This document shows positions 33,334-47,298 of a DNA stretch of 64,000 bases, one piece after another. Source of the stretch: Chromatocurvus halotolerans (GTDB taxonomy: Bacteria > Pseudomonadota > Gammaproteobacteria > Pseudomonadales > Halieaceae). The notes below the pieces were generated by a model, which made no database searches, had not been told where the DNA came from, and was given only the letters and a program-made list of their open reading frames with translations. The position numbers and the translations under genes were made by a program. The DNA lies in assembly GCF_004340525.1 (NCBI RefSeq), contig NZ_SLWX01000004.1:186001-250000 (forward strand), given 5' to 3'. Every line of letters begins with the position of its first letter. Within the stretch, counting starts at the first letter, position 1.

Positions 33334-33340
33334 GAAGAAT

Positions 33341-33363
33341 ACCGGCAGCCCGGGGCTGCCGGT
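33341..33363. terminator. Bidirectional hairpin between cysE and hemE
   Basis: ACCGGCAGCC-CGG-GGCTGCCGGT is a perfect 10-base stem with a 3-base loop, centred between two convergent stop codons. On the minus strand it is followed by ATTCTTCC, a weak pyrimidine tract. There is no T run on the plus side. Confidence 0.65.
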
Positions 33364-33380
33364 CAGTGCAGAGCCCCGCC

Positions 33381-34451
33381 TCAGTCGTCGACGTGATACT
33401 GCGGCGACAGCTCCTGAACCGCGTCGACAAACGCCGTCACGTGATCCGGGTTGACGCCCGGCGTGATACCGTGACCGAGGTTGAACACGTGGCCGGGGCC
33501 GTGACCGTAACCCTCCAGAATGCTCGCTACCTCCTCGCGTATGCGCGCCGGCGAGGCAAACAGCATGGACGGATCCATATTGCCCTGCAGGGCAACCCGG
33601 TCACCCACCGCGGCACGGGCACTGGCGATATCGGTGGTCCAGTCGATGCCGACGGCCTGGGCGCCACAGTCGGCGATGGCGGGCAGCCACTGTCCGCCGC
33701 CTTTGGTAAACACCACAGCCGGCACCCGGCGACCATCGACCTCACTGGGCAGGCGCGAAATAATGCGCTGCATGTACTTGAGCGAGAACTCCTTGTAGGC
33801 CGCAGCACTCAGCGCGCCCCCCCAGGTATCGAAGATCTGCACGGCCTGGGCGCCGGCATCGATCTGCGCACACAGGTAATCCGCGACCGCATCCGCCAGC
33901 AGTGACAGCAGGTTGTGCATGAGCTCAGGCTGGTCGTAGGCCATGGCCTTGACCCGCGCATGGTCCTTCGAGCCGCCGCCCTCTACCATGTAGGTGGCCA
34001 GCGTCCAGGGGCTGCCGGAAAAGCCGATCAGCGGCACGGAACCGTTGAGTTCGCGCCGTATCGTGCGCACCGCATTCATGACGTAATCGAGGTCATCCTC
34101 GGCCTTGATCGTGTTCAGTGCGGCGAGGTCTTCTTCGCTGCGCACCGTCTTGCGAAAGCGCGGGCCTTCGCCGGTTTCGAAATACAGCCCCAGACCCAGG
34201 GCGTCGGGTATGGTGAGAATGTCAGAAAACAGGATCGCGGCATCCATGGGATAGCGGCGCAACGGCTGCAGCGTGACCTCGCAGGCGAGCTCGGCGTTCT
34301 TGCACAGATCCAGGAAGGAACCCGCCTGTTCGCGAGTCGCCCGGTACTCGGGCAGGTAGCGCCCCGCCTGCCGCATCATCCAGATGGGCGTACGGTCAAC
34401 GCTCTGGCGCAGGAGCGCGCGCAGGAAACGGTCGTTTTTCAGTTCAGTCAT
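33381..34451 (-). CDS. hemE: Uroporphyrinogen decarboxylase
   Basis: The 356-residue cytosolic enzyme removes four carboxyls from uroporphyrinogen III to give coproporphyrinogen III in haem synthesis. Signatures: [19 protein letters not shown] near residue 20, [17 protein letters not shown] and [18 protein letters not shown]. Length is standard. It lies eight bases after gltD in the conserved gltB-gltD-hemE order and ends against cysE. Confidence 0.97.
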   Translation of the reverse strand: MTELKNDRFLRALLRQSVDRTPIWMMRQAGRYLPEYRATREQAGSFLDLCKNAELACEVTLQPLRRYPMDAAILFSDILTIPDALGLGLYFETGEGPRFRKTVRSEEDLAALNTIKAEDDLDYVMNAVRTIRRELNGSVPLIGFSGSPWTLATYMVEGGGSKDHARVKAMAYDQPELMHNLLSLLADAVADYLCAQIDAGAQAVQIFDTWGGALSAAAYKEFSLKYMQRIISRLPSEVDGRRVPAVVFTKGGGQWLPAIADCGAQAVGIDWTTDIASARAAVGDRVALQGNMDPSMLFASPARIREEVASILEGYGHGPGHVFNLGHGITPGVNPDHVTAFVDAVQELSPQYHVDD

Positions 34452-34459
34452 GTAAATCC

Positions 34460-35920
<1,461 letters not shown>

Positions 35921-38900
35921 TCAGTCGGTATCGCGCAGACGGGTCAGGAGCTGATTGAGATCGGCGGCCTTGGGCTTGACCAGCCAGAACTTGCCCACGT
36001 AATCCTCGAAGTTGTCGCTCACCTCGGCGCCCCAGGCTGAATCGGTCTCGTCGACGTATTCCGCAAGGATGCCCCGCAGGTGGGTGCGATGCGCCTCCAT
36101 GTTCTCGGAACTCACGCGGTGTATCTCCACCAGCTCGCTGTTGTAACGATCGATAAAGCGTCGGTCCTGGTCGAGCACGTAGGCGAAACCACCGGTCATG
36201 CCGGCGCCGAAATTTACGCCGGTTTCACCGAGCACCGTGATACAGCCACCGGTCATGTATTCACAGCAGTGATCACCGGCACCCTCGACCACCGCATGGG
36301 CGCCGGAGTTGCGCACGCCGAAGCGCTCGCCGGCCGTACCGGCCGCGAACAGTTTACCGCCAGTCGCGCCGTAGAGGCAGGTATTGCCGACAATGGACGC
36401 TTCCTGCGAGCGGAACTCGCTGTCGCGGGGTGGATAGACCACCAGCTTGCCGCCGGCCATGCCCTTGCCGACATAATCGTTGCAGTCGCCCTCGAGATAC
36501 ATGTGCAGACCGCCGGCGTTCCAGACGCCGAAACTCTGACCGGCAGTGCCCGTCAGGCGCAGCGTGATTGGCGCGTTCTCCATGCCGGTATTGCCATGCC
36601 GGCGGGCGATTTCGCCCGAGAGTCGCGCACCTATCGAGCGATCGCAGTTGGTCAGGTGGAAGGTGAACTCGCCGCCGCTGAGGGCCTCGATGGCCGGCAG
36701 GGTGGCCGCGACCATGGCCTCGGCCTTGTCACCGCGATCGAAGGGCACGTTCCTGGCCACCTCGCAGAACTGCGGCTGGCCCTCGCTGTCGGCATCCTTG
36801 TGCAGCAGGGGACTGAGATCAAGCCGCGCCTGCTTGTCCGTTTCACCCGGCAGCCGCTCCAGCAGGTCGGTGCGCCCGATCAGCTCTTCCAGCGACGCAA
36901 CCCCCAGCCGCGACAGCCACTCCCGGGTTTCGGTGGCGACAAAGGTGAAGAAATTCACCACCATCTCCACTGTGCCGTTGAAGTGGTCGTCGCGCAGGCG
37001 CTCGTTCTGGGTAGCGACGCCGGTGGCGCAGTTGTTGAGGTGGCAGATGCGCAGGTACTTGCAGCCCAGGGCCACCATGGGGGCAGTGCCGAAGCCGAAG
37101 CTTTCGGCGCCGAGTATCGCCGCCTTGATGACGTCGAGACCGGTTTTCATACCGCCGTCGGTCTGCAGACGGATATTGCCGCGCAGGCGGTTGCCGCGCA
37201 GGGTCTGCTGTACCTCGGCCAGCCCCAGCTCCCAGGGCGACCCCGCGTAGCGGATGGACGTCAGCGGGCTGGCAGCCGTGCCGCCATCGTAGCCGCTGAT
37301 GGTGATCAGGTCGGCGTAGGCCTTGGCAACGCCGGCGGCTACCGTACCAACCCCGGGCTCGGACACCAGCTTCACCGACACCAGTGCCTCGGGATTGACC
37401 TGCTTGAGGTCGAAAATCAGCTGCGCCAGATCCTCAATGGAGTAGATATCGTGGTGCGGCGGCGGTGAAATCAGGGTGACGCCGGGCACCGAATAGCGCA
37501 GGCGGGCGATCAGCTCATTCACCTTGCCGCCCGGGAGCTGACCGCCCTCACCGGGTTTTGCTCCCTGGGCCACCTTGATCTGCAGCACCTCGGCGTTGAC
37601 CAGATAGTGCGGCGTGACACCGAAGCGGCCAGAGGCGATCTGCTTGATCTTGGAAACACGCTCAGTCCCGAATCGCTCGGGATCCTCACCACCCTCACCG
37701 GAGTTGGAGCGCGCGCCGATGCGGTTCATCGCCGCCGCCAGCGATTCATGGGCCTCGGGGCTCAGGGCCCCCAGTGACATGCCGGCGGAATCAAAGCGCT
37801 GAAAGATCTTCTCGATCGGCTCTACCGCGTCCAGAGGCAGCGCCGTCCCGGCCAGGCGCGGACGCAGCAGATCGCGCAGCGTCGCCACCGGGCGCTCATT
37901 GACCAGGGTCGCGTAGCGCTGATAGACGGCGTAATCGCCGGTGGCGACCGCCTGCTGCAGCGTTGTCACGACATCGGGATTGAAGGCGTGGTACTCCTGC
38001 CCGTGAACGTATTTCAGCAGCCCCCCCTGCTGGATGAACTTGCGCTGGCTCCAGGCATCCCGCGCCAGGCGCTTCTGGTCCGCCTCAAGTTCGTCAAAGC
38101 CGGCACCCTCGATGCGGGAGGTCACGCCGCAAAAAGCCGTGTTCACCACCTCGCTGCCCAGCCCCACCGCCTCGAACAGCTGTGCGCCACGATAGGAGCT
38201 GACCGCGGATATGCCCATCTTGGACATGATTTTCAGCAGGCCCTTGTTCACGCCGCGACGGTAATTCTTGTAGCAGGCACCCGGCTCGCCCAGCAATTCG
38301 CCGACGCGCAGCAGATCTTCGAGCACGCTGTAGGCCAGGTAGGGATATACCGCAGTGGCGCCAAACCCCAGCAGACAGGCGATCTGGTGTGAATCCCTCG
38401 CGCTGGCAGATTCGACGACGATATTGGCGTTGCAGCGCAGGCCACAACCGATCAGGTGATGGTGCACGGCGCCTGTCGCCAGCAGGCTGTGTATCGGCAG
38501 GCGGCCGCCCTCGATATTGCGGTCCGTCAGCACCAGTATGGTGAAGCCCGCGCGTATCTGAGACTCGGCCTCCGCCACCAGTGCGGCAATCGCCTCACGC
38601 AGGGACTGCTCGGAGGGTGCATAGCTGCAGTCGATGTCGCAGGCGAGAAAGCCCGGTCGCTGCAGGTTGATGAGGGTATTGAACTTGCCCTGGGACAGTA
38701 CCGGCGAGGACAGAATGACGCGGTCGGCGTGCTCCGGGCCCTGCTCGAAAATGTTCTTCTCCACGCCGAGCACGGTTTCCAGCGACATGACAATCGCCTC
38801 GCGCAGGGGGTCGATAGCCGGGTTGGTGACCTGGGCGAACTTCTGGCGGAAATAGTCGTACAGCGACCGCGCCTGGCGCGACAGCACGGCCATGGGGGTG

Positions 38901-40363
38901 TCGTCGCCCATGGAACCCACCGCCTCGTTGCCGGACTCGGCCAGGGGCCGCAGCACCTGGTCGCGCTCCTCGTAGCTGACCTGGAACATTTTCATGTACG
39001 GATCGAGGCGCGCCGCGTCGATGCCGGGCGCCACTTCACCATCGAAACTGCCAACCACCCGCTCTGCGTTCTCCTTCAGCCAGCGCTTGTAAGGCTTGCT
39101 GCTCTTGAGGCGGTTGTCGATTTCATCACTCTGCAGCACTTCGCCGGTCTGGGTGTCGACCATGAGGATCTCGCCGGGACCCACGCGACCCTTGGCGATC
39201 ACGTCCTCGCTGCGATAATCATGGGTACCCACTTCGGAGGCGAGCGTGATAAAACCATCCTTGGTTCGCACCCAGCGCGCCGGTCGCAGCCCATTGCGAT
39301 CCAGAAGACAGGCGGCGTAGCGCCCGTCGGTGAGAACGATGCCGGCTGGCCCATCCCAGGGCTCCATGTGCATGGAGTGGTACTCAAAAAAGGCCTTCAG
39401 GTCCGGATCGATATCCTCCTTGTTCTGCCACGCCGGGGGTATGAGCATGCGCAGCGCCCGCGCCATGTCCACCCCCCCGGTCAGCAGCACATCCAGCATG
39501 TTGTCCAGACTGGAGGAGTCGGAGCCGGTGCGATTGACCAGCGGCGTTATCTCGCTGATGTTGGGCAGGGATTCAGTTTCGAACAGGGCGGCACGCGCCT
39601 GTGCCCAGTTGCGATTGCCCTCGATGGTATTGATCTCACCGTTGTGGGCCAGCAGCCGGAATGGCTGCGCCAGTGGCCAGCGCGGCATGGTATTGGTGGA
39701 GAAGCGCTGGTGAAAGACGCAGATCGCCGTGGTCAGGCGCTCGTCGCCGAGATCCCGGTAGAAGCGCGGCAGGTCGACCGGCATCACCAGCCCCTTGTAG
39801 GCGATGACCCGGGCCGACAGGCTGCACAGGTAGAAATCGCGGTCGCCTTCGTTGGCGATCTCCGCCTTGCGGCGGGCAATGAAAAGCGCCGTCGCCACCT
39901 GCGCATCGCTGAGATCGGCGGTGTCCACAAAGACCTGCTCGATGCGTGGCAGGGAGGCAAGCGCGATCTCGCCGCACACACTGCTGTCGGTCGGCACCAC
40001 GCGCCAGCCCACGACGCGCAGACCCTGATCCTCGATCGCCTTCTGCGTTCTGGCGCGCTGTGACTCCGCGCGCGGCGTCTCGGCGCTGAGGAAGACCTGG
40101 CCCACGGCGAAGGCGTTCGGCAGTGGCGTACCGAGGCTTTCCTGCGCCACGGCGCGCAGGAAACTCTGGGGCATCTGCAGTAACAGCCCACAACCGTCGC
40201 CAGTTTTCCCGTCCGCGGCAATGCCGCCCCGATGCGTCATGCAGGTGAGCGATTCAATGGCCACCTGCAACAGGCGGTGACTGGCGTCGCCCGCCGTATG
40301 GGCAATCAGGCCAAATCCGCAGTTGTCGCGAAACTCGTCAGGGCTGTACAGGCCTGCGCTCAT
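35921..40363 (-). CDS. gltB: Glutamate synthase large subunit
   Basis: The 1480-residue enzyme has four domains. The N-terminal glutaminase has nucleophile Cys15 ([11 protein letters not shown]), exposed after removal of a 14-residue propeptide. A central domain is followed by the FMN-binding synthase domain ([34 protein letters not shown] with cluster cysteines) and the C-terminal beta-helix GXGXG domain ([29 protein letters not shown]). Size is standard. A possible promoter is at 40452-40480. The damX-like gene often found between aroB and gltB in related bacteria is absent. Confidence 0.98.
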   Translation of the reverse strand: MSAGLYSPDEFRDNCGFGLIAHTAGDASHRLLQVAIESLTCMTHRGGIAADGKTGDGCGLLLQMPQSFLRAVAQESLGTPLPNAFAVGQVFLSAETPRAESQRARTQKAIEDQGLRVVGWRVVPTDSSVCGEIALASLPRIEQVFVDTADLSDAQVATALFIARRKAEIANEGDRDFYLCSLSARVIAYKGLVMPVDLPRFYRDLGDERLTTAICVFHQRFSTNTMPRWPLAQPFRLLAHNGEINTIEGNRNWAQARAALFETESLPNISEITPLVNRTGSDSSSLDNMLDVLLTGGVDMARALRMLIPPAWQNKEDIDPDLKAFFEYHSMHMEPWDGPAGIVLTDGRYAACLLDRNGLRPARWVRTKDGFITLASEVGTHDYRSEDVIAKGRVGPGEILMVDTQTGEVLQSDEIDNRLKSSKPYKRWLKENAERVVGSFDGEVAPGIDAARLDPYMKMFQVSYEERDQVLRPLAESGNEAVGSMGDDTPMAVLSRQARSLYDYFRQKFAQVTNPAIDPLREAIVMSLETVLGVEKNIFEQGPEHADRVILSSPVLSQGKFNTLINLQRPGFLACDIDCSYAPSEQSLREAIAALVAEAESQIRAGFTILVLTDRNIEGGRLPIHSLLATGAVHHHLIGCGLRCNANIVVESASARDSHQIACLLGFGATAVYPYLAYSVLEDLLRVGELLGEPGACYKNYRRGVNKGLLKIMSKMGISAVSSYRGAQLFEAVGLGSEVVNTAFCGVTSRIEGAGFDELEADQKRLARDAWSQRKFIQQGGLLKYVHGQEYHAFNPDVVTTLQQAVATGDYAVYQRYATLVNERPVATLRDLLRPRLAGTALPLDAVEPIEKIFQRFDSAGMSLGALSPEAHESLAAAMNRIGARSNSGEGGEDPERFGTERVSKIKQIASGRFGVTPHYLVNAEVLQIKVAQGAKPGEGGQLPGGKVNELIARLRYSVPGVTLISPPPHHDIYSIEDLAQLIFDLKQVNPEALVSVKLVSEPGVGTVAAGVAKAYADLITISGYDGGTAASPLTSIRYAGSPWELGLAEVQQTLRGNRLRGNIRLQTDGGMKTGLDVIKAAILGAESFGFGTAPMVALGCKYLRICHLNNCATGVATQNERLRDDHFNGTVEMVVNFFTFVATETREWLSRLGVASLEELIGRTDLLERLPGETDKQARLDLSPLLHKDADSEGQPQFCEVARNVPFDRGDKAEAMVAATLPAIEALSGGEFTFHLTNCDRSIGARLSGEIARRHGNTGMENAPITLRLTGTAGQSFGVWNAGGLHMYLEGDCNDYVGKGMAGGKLVVYPPRDSEFRSQEASIVGNTCLYGATGGKLFAAGTAGERFGVRNSGAHAVVEGAGDHCCEYMTGGCITVLGETGVNFGAGMTGGFAYVLDQDRRFIDRYNSELVEIHRVSSENMEAHRTHLRGILAEYVDETDSAWGAEVSDNFEDYVGKFWLVKPKAADLNQLLTRLRDTD

Positions 40364-40451
40364 AGAAAGTCCAAAAGTGATAATTGATTCAGCGGGTTAC
40401 CGCGGCACACCCACTGTTAGGGCAGATGGCCATGACGTCGGGGGGCCGGTA

Positions 40452-40480
40452 ATTTTACACAGTTGCCGATGCCGGAACAA
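40452..40480 (-). promoter_or_regulatory. Candidate sigma-70 promoter of gltBD-hemE
   Basis: On the minus strand TTGTTC, a 17-base spacer and TAAAAT lie 89 bases before the gltB start. Spacing is ideal and the -10 has five of six consensus bases. No regulator site could be assigned. Confidence 0.4.
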
Positions 40481-40498
40481 ACCGCGCAGGCTCCCAGC

Positions 40499-41587
40499 TC
40501 AGGCGCCCCGGGCGACCGCCCCGAGCAGGTCGGTGATTTCCCGGGCGTCGGCGTCGTCAACGACAAGCGCCTGTCCGAGTGGCCGCAGCAGAACTAGACG
40601 CATGCGACCATCCACCGCTTTCTTGTCCCGGGCCATATGCTGTACAAAGGTGGCCGCCGACATGTCGGCTGGTGGCCGCAGCGGCAGCCCGGCCCTTGCC
40701 AGCCAGGCAGCCAGTGTCTCCACCTCGTCGTCGGCCACCCAGCCGCGCCGCGCCGACAGGCGCATGGCGAGCAGCATGCCAACGGCCACGGCTTCGCCGT
40801 GCAGCCAGTTGCCATAGCCCTGGGCCGCCTCTATCGCATGGCCGAAGGTATGGCCCAGATTGAGTATGGCGCGCACACCGCCCTCCCGCTCATCGGCGGC
40901 CACGACATCCGCTTTGATCGCACAGCTGCGTTCGATCGCCTCGGCGAGAACCGCCTCTTCCCGCGCCAGCAGCCGGGGCAGTTCTTCCTGTAGCCAGGCG
41001 TAAAAGCCGATGTCGCGGATCAGCCCGTACTTGATCACCTCTGCCAGGCCGGCGGCGAACTCGCGCGCCGGCAGGGACTGCAGCACCTGGGTATCGATTA
41101 GCACCGCCCGCGGCTGGTGGAACGCGCCGATCATGTTCTTCCCCAGCGGGTGATTGACGCCCGTCTTGCCGCCCACCGAGGAATCGACCTGGGACAGCAG
41201 GGTGGTCGGCACCTGTATGAAGACCACGCCGCGCTGGTAACAGGCCGCCGCAAAGCCGGCCATGTCACCTACCACGCCACCACCCAGCGCAATGAAGGTG
41301 GTCGTGCGATCGTGGCCGGCCGCCAGTACGCGGTCGAAGATCTGCTGCACGGTTGCCAGCGTCTTGTAAGCCTCGCCATCGGGAAGAATGACCTCGGTCA
41401 CGGCCAGATCGCTGCCAAGTGACTGCCGGAGGCGGTCCATGTACAGCGGCGCCACCGTCGTGTTGCTGATAATGACAACCTGGCGACCGGCAATGCAGGG
41501 ACGCAGGCAGGCGGCATCAGCGAGCAGATCGCGTCCGATGAAAATGGGATAGCTGCGATCACCGAGATCGACGCGCAGCGTGTGCAT
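40499..41587 (-). CDS. aroB: 3-dehydroquinate synthase
   Basis: The 362-residue enzyme (ATG 41587) turns DAHP into 3-dehydroquinate, step two of the shikimate pathway, using NAD and a divalent metal. Motifs: [23 protein letters not shown] (NAD loop), [20 protein letters not shown], and the metal ligands [12 protein letters not shown] and [10 protein letters not shown]. It follows aroK by 55 bases, in the conserved pilMNOPQ-aroKB block. Confidence 0.97.
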   Translation of the reverse strand: MHTLRVDLGDRSYPIFIGRDLLADAACLRPCIAGRQVVIISNTTVAPLYMDRLRQSLGSDLAVTEVILPDGEAYKTLATVQQIFDRVLAAGHDRTTTFIALGGGVVGDMAGFAAACYQRGVVFIQVPTTLLSQVDSSVGGKTGVNHPLGKNMIGAFHQPRAVLIDTQVLQSLPAREFAAGLAEVIKYGLIRDIGFYAWLQEELPRLLAREEAVLAEAIERSCAIKADVVAADEREGGVRAILNLGHTFGHAIEAAQGYGNWLHGEAVAVGMLLAMRLSARRGWVADDEVETLAAWLARAGLPLRPPADMSAATFVQHMARDKKAVDGRMRLVLLRPLGQALVVDDADAREITDLLGAVARGA

Positions 41588-41642
41588 GAGTGTGGCGGGC
41601 ATGGTGTGGGCGATGCGTCCGGCCTGCGGTTACGGCCGGCCT

Positions 41643-42158
41643 TTATGCGTCACGCAGTTCCTTCAACAGTCGTTGGGCAACAGTCTTGGGGCTGCTGTCG
41701 TCCGTGTCAATCACATGATCGGCGATTTCCCGGTACAGCGGATCGCGCACGGCCATCAGATCCCGAAGGGTGCCCTCGGGATCATTGCCGTGCAGCAGGG
41801 GCCGGTTGCTGGTCTTGCGCGTGCGTCGAACCTGTTCCTCCAGCGTGGCATGCAGATAGACCACGAAGCCGCGCTCCGCCAGAAACTGCCGGTTTGCCTC
41901 CCGGACAACGACGCCACCGCCGGTCGCCAGTACCGTGTCCTCCCAGGTAGTCATCTCCTGCACCACCTGCGCTTCGCGGTCGCGGAATCCTTCCTCGCCC
42001 TCAACATCGAAGATCCACGGAATATCGGCACCGGTGCGTCGCTCCACCTCGGCGTCGGTATCCGCGAAACCGAGACCCAGCCCCTGTGCCAGGAACTTGC
42101 CGATCGTGGTCTTGCCAGCACCCATGGGGCCGACCAGAAAAACGCGCCGCACTGCCAC
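41643..42158 (-). CDS. aroK: Shikimate kinase
   Basis: The 171-residue kinase phosphorylates shikimate at O3. Walker A GPMGAGKTTIGKFLA starts near residue 10. DTDAEVERRTG and IPWIFDVEGEEGFRDRE (substrate binding), VLATGGGVV and RPLLHG (lid Arg) are all present. It lies three bases after pilQ and is co-transcribed with the pilus genes. Confidence 0.97.
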   Translation of the reverse strand: MAVRRVFLVGPMGAGKTTIGKFLAQGLGLGFADTDAEVERRTGADIPWIFDVEGEEGFRDREAQVVQEMTTWEDTVLATGGGVVVREANRQFLAERGFVVYLHATLEEQVRRTRKTSNRPLLHGNDPEGTLRDLMAVRDPLYREIADHVIDTDDSSPKTVAQRLLKELRDA

Positions 42159-42161
42159 GCC

Positions 42162-44282
42162 CTAATCCAGCAGGGCGTCGGCAAGGATGCGCGGCGTGAT
42201 GAAGATCAGCGTCTCGGTCTTGGTGCGCTGGGTGGACTCGTTGCGAAAGAGCGCGCCCACGTAGGGGATGTCGCCGAAGAACGGCACCTTGCGGCGAGTC
42301 TCGAGCAGCTCTGTGCGGAACACGCCGCCCAGCACCACCGTTTCACCATTGCCGACCAGCACCTGCGTGGTCAGTTCCGTGGTATCAATGGCGGGAATCA
42401 GGCCGCCCTGGCCGCTCGGCACGAGGTCGCCGACGGAATCCTGGTTGATCACAAGGTCCAGCAGGATGCGATCGTCCGGGGTGATATTCGGGGTGACATC
42501 CAGAGACAGCACCGCCTCCTTGAACTGCACCGCGGTGGCGCCGCTGGCCGCTGCCTGCTGGAAGGGAATCTCGGTGCCCGACTTGATATTCGCTTTCTGC
42601 TTGTCGCCGGTAATCACCTTGGGCTGGGACACCACCTCACTCTTGCCGGCGGATTCGAGCGCCGACAGCTCGGCGGTCAGAAAGAGGTCGTTGGAGGTAA
42701 AGCCCACCGCGAAGCCGCTTGCGGCGTCACTGACTCCCAGGTCGACCAGCAGGGCGCCGGGATAGCTCAGGTCGGGCTGCGTGCCGTTGATCACCGAGTT
42801 ATTGAGCCCGACTACGTTGGCGGTGTTGCCGGACACAGACAGAATGTTGCCGTCGGCATCGGGATTCAGATACCCACCACCCCAGTTGATGCCCAGTTCT
42901 TTCTCGAGATCGGACTGGGCGATGACAATGCGCGCCTCGATCATTACCTGGCGGATGGGAATATCCACCTGGTCGATAAGCAGGCGTATTTCCTCAAGCT
43001 TGTCGGAGGTTTCCGTCAGGATAAGGGAGTTGGTGCGTTGATCGACGATCACCGAGCCGCGGGAGGAGATCAGCGTGCCGCCGTCCTCCGATCCGGCGTT
43101 GAACAGATTGACCACCTCGCTCGCCTTGGCGTAGCGGATGCGGATGAACTCGGAGCGCAGCGGCGCCAGCTCCGCGATCTGCTTGTTGGCCTCGATCTCC
43201 TGCCGCTCCCGCTCGGCGATTTCCGCGGCCGGGGCCACCATCAACACGTTGCCCACCTGGCGCTTGTCCAGGCCCTTGGTCTTGAGCACCAGCTCCAGCG
43301 CCTGATCCCAGGGCACGTTCTTCAGGCGCAGGGTAATGCGCCCGGAAACCGTATCACTGGCGACGAGATTAAGCTCGGTGAAATCGGCAATGAGCTGGAG
43401 CACGGCGCGCACTTCGATGTCCTGGAAGTTGAGCGATATCCGCTCGCCGACAAAGTCGAATTCGTTGCGCCTCGCATCCTGCTCTTCCTTGCTCAGCGGC
43501 TTGACGCTGACCACGTACTCATTGTCGGCCTGATAGGCGAGGTAGTCGAACTCACCCGACGTTTTCAGCGTCATGGTGGTGCCGCGTTCGGTCGAGTTCA
43601 CCGAGACCGACTGCACCGGCGTCGCAAAATCGACCACGTTGTAGTTGCGCAGCAGGCGCTCCGGGATATCGGTATCAATGAACTCGATCTTCACGTCGCC
43701 GCGTTCGCTGAAGACGTTCACATCCACCGAGGGATCGGACAGCTCCAGGACCAGCCGACCCTCGCCTTCGGTTCCCCGCTGAAACTGCAGATCGCGGATG
43801 GTGGATTTGACGGACAGGACCTCCTCCACACGGGTCTGCACACGATTCGGATCGCTGCCGGGCTTGAAATAATTGCCCTGGGAATCCTCGCCCACAGTGA
43901 CGAACAGGCTGTTGCCCTCCACACGCGTTTCGTAGGGAGCCAGCTTCACCAGGTTGATTACCAGGCGCGTGCGGTCACCCGCCTCAAGCACCATGGCACC
44001 GGTGGCGTTGCCGTAGGAGAGGCTGTAGCGCTTGCGATCCAGCCGGCTTGCGGTGTCGGGAAAATCGATGGCAATGCGGGCCGGTTTTTCGATGGTGTAG
44101 GATTTCAGGTCCGTGGGTGGCGCCTGATCAAACCCCAGGCGCAGCTCGAATTTGCCACCGGGCCGCGAGCTGAACTCGATATCCGTGACACTGGTAACCG
44201 CCTGGGCCGCCAGAGAGCAGAAAGCGGCTGCCATCCCCAACAGCAGGCGACCGAATCTTCGTTGTTGCCTTGCGGACGTCAT
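42162..44282 (-). CDS. pilQ: Type IV pilus secretin PilQ
   Basis: The 706-residue outer-membrane secretin forms the pore for the pilus fibre. The ATG at 44282 has GGAG upstream and gives a clean signal peptide (RRFGRLLLGMAAAFCSLAAQA); the longer frame to 44339 is less likely. AMIN domains that bind peptidoglycan cover about residues 30-260, an STN domain (ISLNFQDIEVRAVLQLIAD) about 300-370, N1 (VLSV-type repeats near RIRYAKASEVVNLF), then the secretin domain (GKSEVVSQPKVIT, LLDLVINQDSVGD, VVLGGVFRTE). Confidence 0.96.
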   Translation of the reverse strand: MTSARQQRRFGRLLLGMAAAFCSLAAQAVTSVTDIEFSSRPGGKFELRLGFDQAPPTDLKSYTIEKPARIAIDFPDTASRLDRKRYSLSYGNATGAMVLEAGDRTRLVINLVKLAPYETRVEGNSLFVTVGEDSQGNYFKPGSDPNRVQTRVEEVLSVKSTIRDLQFQRGTEGEGRLVLELSDPSVDVNVFSERGDVKIEFIDTDIPERLLRNYNVVDFATPVQSVSVNSTERGTTMTLKTSGEFDYLAYQADNEYVVSVKPLSKEEQDARRNEFDFVGERISLNFQDIEVRAVLQLIADFTELNLVASDTVSGRITLRLKNVPWDQALELVLKTKGLDKRQVGNVLMVAPAAEIAERERQEIEANKQIAELAPLRSEFIRIRYAKASEVVNLFNAGSEDGGTLISSRGSVIVDQRTNSLILTETSDKLEEIRLLIDQVDIPIRQVMIEARIVIAQSDLEKELGINWGGGYLNPDADGNILSVSGNTANVVGLNNSVINGTQPDLSYPGALLVDLGVSDAASGFAVGFTSNDLFLTAELSALESAGKSEVVSQPKVITGDKQKANIKSGTEIPFQQAAASGATAVQFKEAVLSLDVTPNITPDDRILLDLVINQDSVGDLVPSGQGGLIPAIDTTELTTQVLVGNGETVVLGGVFRTELLETRRKVPFFGDIPYVGALFRNESTQRTKTETLIFITPRILADALLD

Positions 44283-44342
44283 GTTGCCTGCTCCCCGTGT
44301 ATTATCGCTGTTGCCCATGGTCCCGCCATACCCGAGCACGGC

Positions 44343-44873
44343 CTAGAGGCCGCTCAGTTCTATGGTTCTCGGGCGTTCTACCCAGCCGTCGGCCGTGCCA
44401 TCCGTGACGATCTCCACCACGGCAATGTAGGTGTCCTCGAGCTCCACAATTTTGCCGTGGTTGCGCCCCAGGTAGTTGCCCTGGGTCACGCGATGAATCC
44501 CCCCGTCGGGATCGCGCACCAGCGCCCACTCGCGCCCGTCACGCGCCAGCGTGCCGACCATGGCCAGCGAGTCAAAAGTATACTGCTCAAGAAACTCCTT
44601 GGCCCGGTTATCGTCCGGCCTGATTGTGCTGACTGACTGCAGCTGTGCGATTTCCCGCACCTCGATCGGCCGATCAAAGGGGCTGCGCATGCGCGTGGCG
44701 CTGTAGGCGAAAGCCTCGTAGGCCTTGAAGGTCGGAATCGGGGCAATCACTCCGCCGGGCCGGGCATTCTTTTCGTCCATGAAACGGTCGAGGTCAGACA
44801 TATCGCTGTCGCTGCAGGCAGACAGCGCCGCCATCAGGCAGACCAGTGTCACTGTCCTTGCACAGCGGCCCAT
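44343..44873 (-). CDS. pilP: Type IV pilus assembly lipoprotein PilP
   Basis: The 176-residue lipoprotein has signal peptide TVTLVCLMAALSAC with the lipid-modified Cys near residue 19. Its periplasmic body (MRSPFDRPIEV, YLGRNHGKIVELEDTYIAV) is the PilP beta fold that links the PilNO inner-membrane pair to PilQ. The start is ATG 44873, overlapping nothing and directly after the pilO stop; a TTG two codons earlier is possible. Confidence 0.94.
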   Translation of the reverse strand: MGRCARTVTLVCLMAALSACSDSDMSDLDRFMDEKNARPGGVIAPIPTFKAYEAFAYSATRMRSPFDRPIEVREIAQLQSVSTIRPDDNRAKEFLEQYTFDSLAMVGTLARDGREWALVRDPDGGIHRVTQGNYLGRNHGKIVELEDTYIAVVEIVTDGTADGWVERPRTIELSGL

Positions 44874-44875
44874 GC

Positions 44876-45490
44876 TCAACTGTCTCCATCCTTGTAGCGA
44901 TAGGTCTTGGCGGTGATCGACAGCTTGAGATCGCTGGCGTTGTCCCCGCTGCCGCTGATGGTAAAGTCGTGCAGCGTGACGATCCGCGGCAAGCCTGCCA
45001 TGCCGCTGATGAATGCCCCCAGATCGTGATAGGACCCCGCGGCCTCGATGGCGATGGGCAGTTCCACGTAAAACTCGCGGCTGACCTCGGGCTGCAGGTT
45101 GATCGACGCGATATTCAGGCCATTGAGAAGGCCCTTGTTGGTGATATCCTCGAGCAGGCCGGGGACTTCCGTGTCGCTGGGCAACTGGCTGATGAGGGCA
45201 CCGAACGACTCCTCCATCTCGACCATCTGCCGCCGGTAGGCCTCGAGGTTGGCGACCTGAAAGGCCTTCTTTTCATATTCCTGCTTCAGCGTGCTCTCTC
45301 TGGCAACCTCGCGGTCAAACTGCAGGCGCAGGTCTTCCACATGGAAGTAGTAGCCGCCCGCCAGCACCGCAGCAAACAGCAGCACACCGATAATGACCTT
45401 GAGCACCATCGGCAGGGTGCCGAGGTTGTCGACACTGAGATCGTTGAGATCGAATTCCCGGAGTGCCCGCAGCGAGTCTTCCATTGCCAT
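44876..45490 (-). CDS. pilO: Type IV pilus inner-membrane protein PilO
   Basis: The 204-residue bitopic protein has one membrane helix near residues 25-50 (VLKVIIGVLLFAAVLAGGYYF), then a coiled coil (LKQEYEKKAFQVANLEAYRR) and a ferredoxin-like periplasmic domain (INLQPEVSREFYVELPIAIEA). It pairs with PilN to align the motor with the secretin. Spacing in the operon is three bases on either side. Confidence 0.94.
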   Translation of the reverse strand: MAMEDSLRALREFDLNDLSVDNLGTLPMVLKVIIGVLLFAAVLAGGYYFHVEDLRLQFDREVARESTLKQEYEKKAFQVANLEAYRRQMVEMEESFGALISQLPSDTEVPGLLEDITNKGLLNGLNIASINLQPEVSREFYVELPIAIEAAGSYHDLGAFISGMAGLPRIVTLHDFTISGSGDNASDLKLSITAKTYRYKDGDS

Positions 45491-45493
45491 GCG

Positions 45494-46056
45494 CTATTCC
45501 TCGCCCTCACTGTCCTGCGGCAGGCTCACCATCACCTTCAGGTCGAAGGTAGCGGCCTGGTCGCCGTACATGGTCGCGGCGCGCACGGAATCCAGGTTGG
45601 GGTCCTGCAGCCAGTCGGAAGCGTCCAGCCGGCGCATGAGGCTGGACACCCGGTTATTAGACTCGGCGACGCCCGTGATGGACAGGGTTTTCTCCTTCGC
45701 CTCTACTTTCGTGTAGAAGACGCCGTCGGGAACCGTACGCACCAGCTGATCGAGCACGCGGACAATGACCGGGCGATTGCCCTGCAGCTCCTGGATCACG
45801 CGCATCCGGTCAATGAGCTGATTGCGCTTGCGCTGCAGATCCTTGATTTCCGCCACCTGGGCATCCAGCACCCTGATGTTCTGCGACAGATAATCGTTGC
45901 GCGCCCTCTGGTCGTCAATCTGACCGTTCACCACGCGATCGGCCAGCACCACCAGCATGATGGCCGCCACCACTACCAGCCCCAGAATACTCAGAAACTG
46001 TCGCTTGAGCTCTTCACGGCGCGCCTCGCGCCAGGGCAGCAGGTTGATGTGCGCCA

Positions 46057-46057
<1 letters not shown>
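45494..46057 (-). CDS. pilN: Type IV pilus inner-membrane protein PilN
   Basis: The 187-residue protein starts MAHINLLPWREARREE. The motif INLLPWR is the cytoplasmic tail that docks into PilM. One membrane helix (FLSILGLVVVAAIMLVVLA), a coiled coil and a periplasmic domain follow. The gene overlaps pilM by one base. Confidence 0.96.

Positions 46058-47298
<1,241 letters not shown>

Noticed and set aside
41580-44636. 1018-codon plus-strand frame opposite aroB/aroK/pilQ/pilP
   Set aside because: It is antisense to four well-recognised genes, has no family motif and shows the Arg/Gly/His-rich composition of shadow frames in GC-rich DNA.
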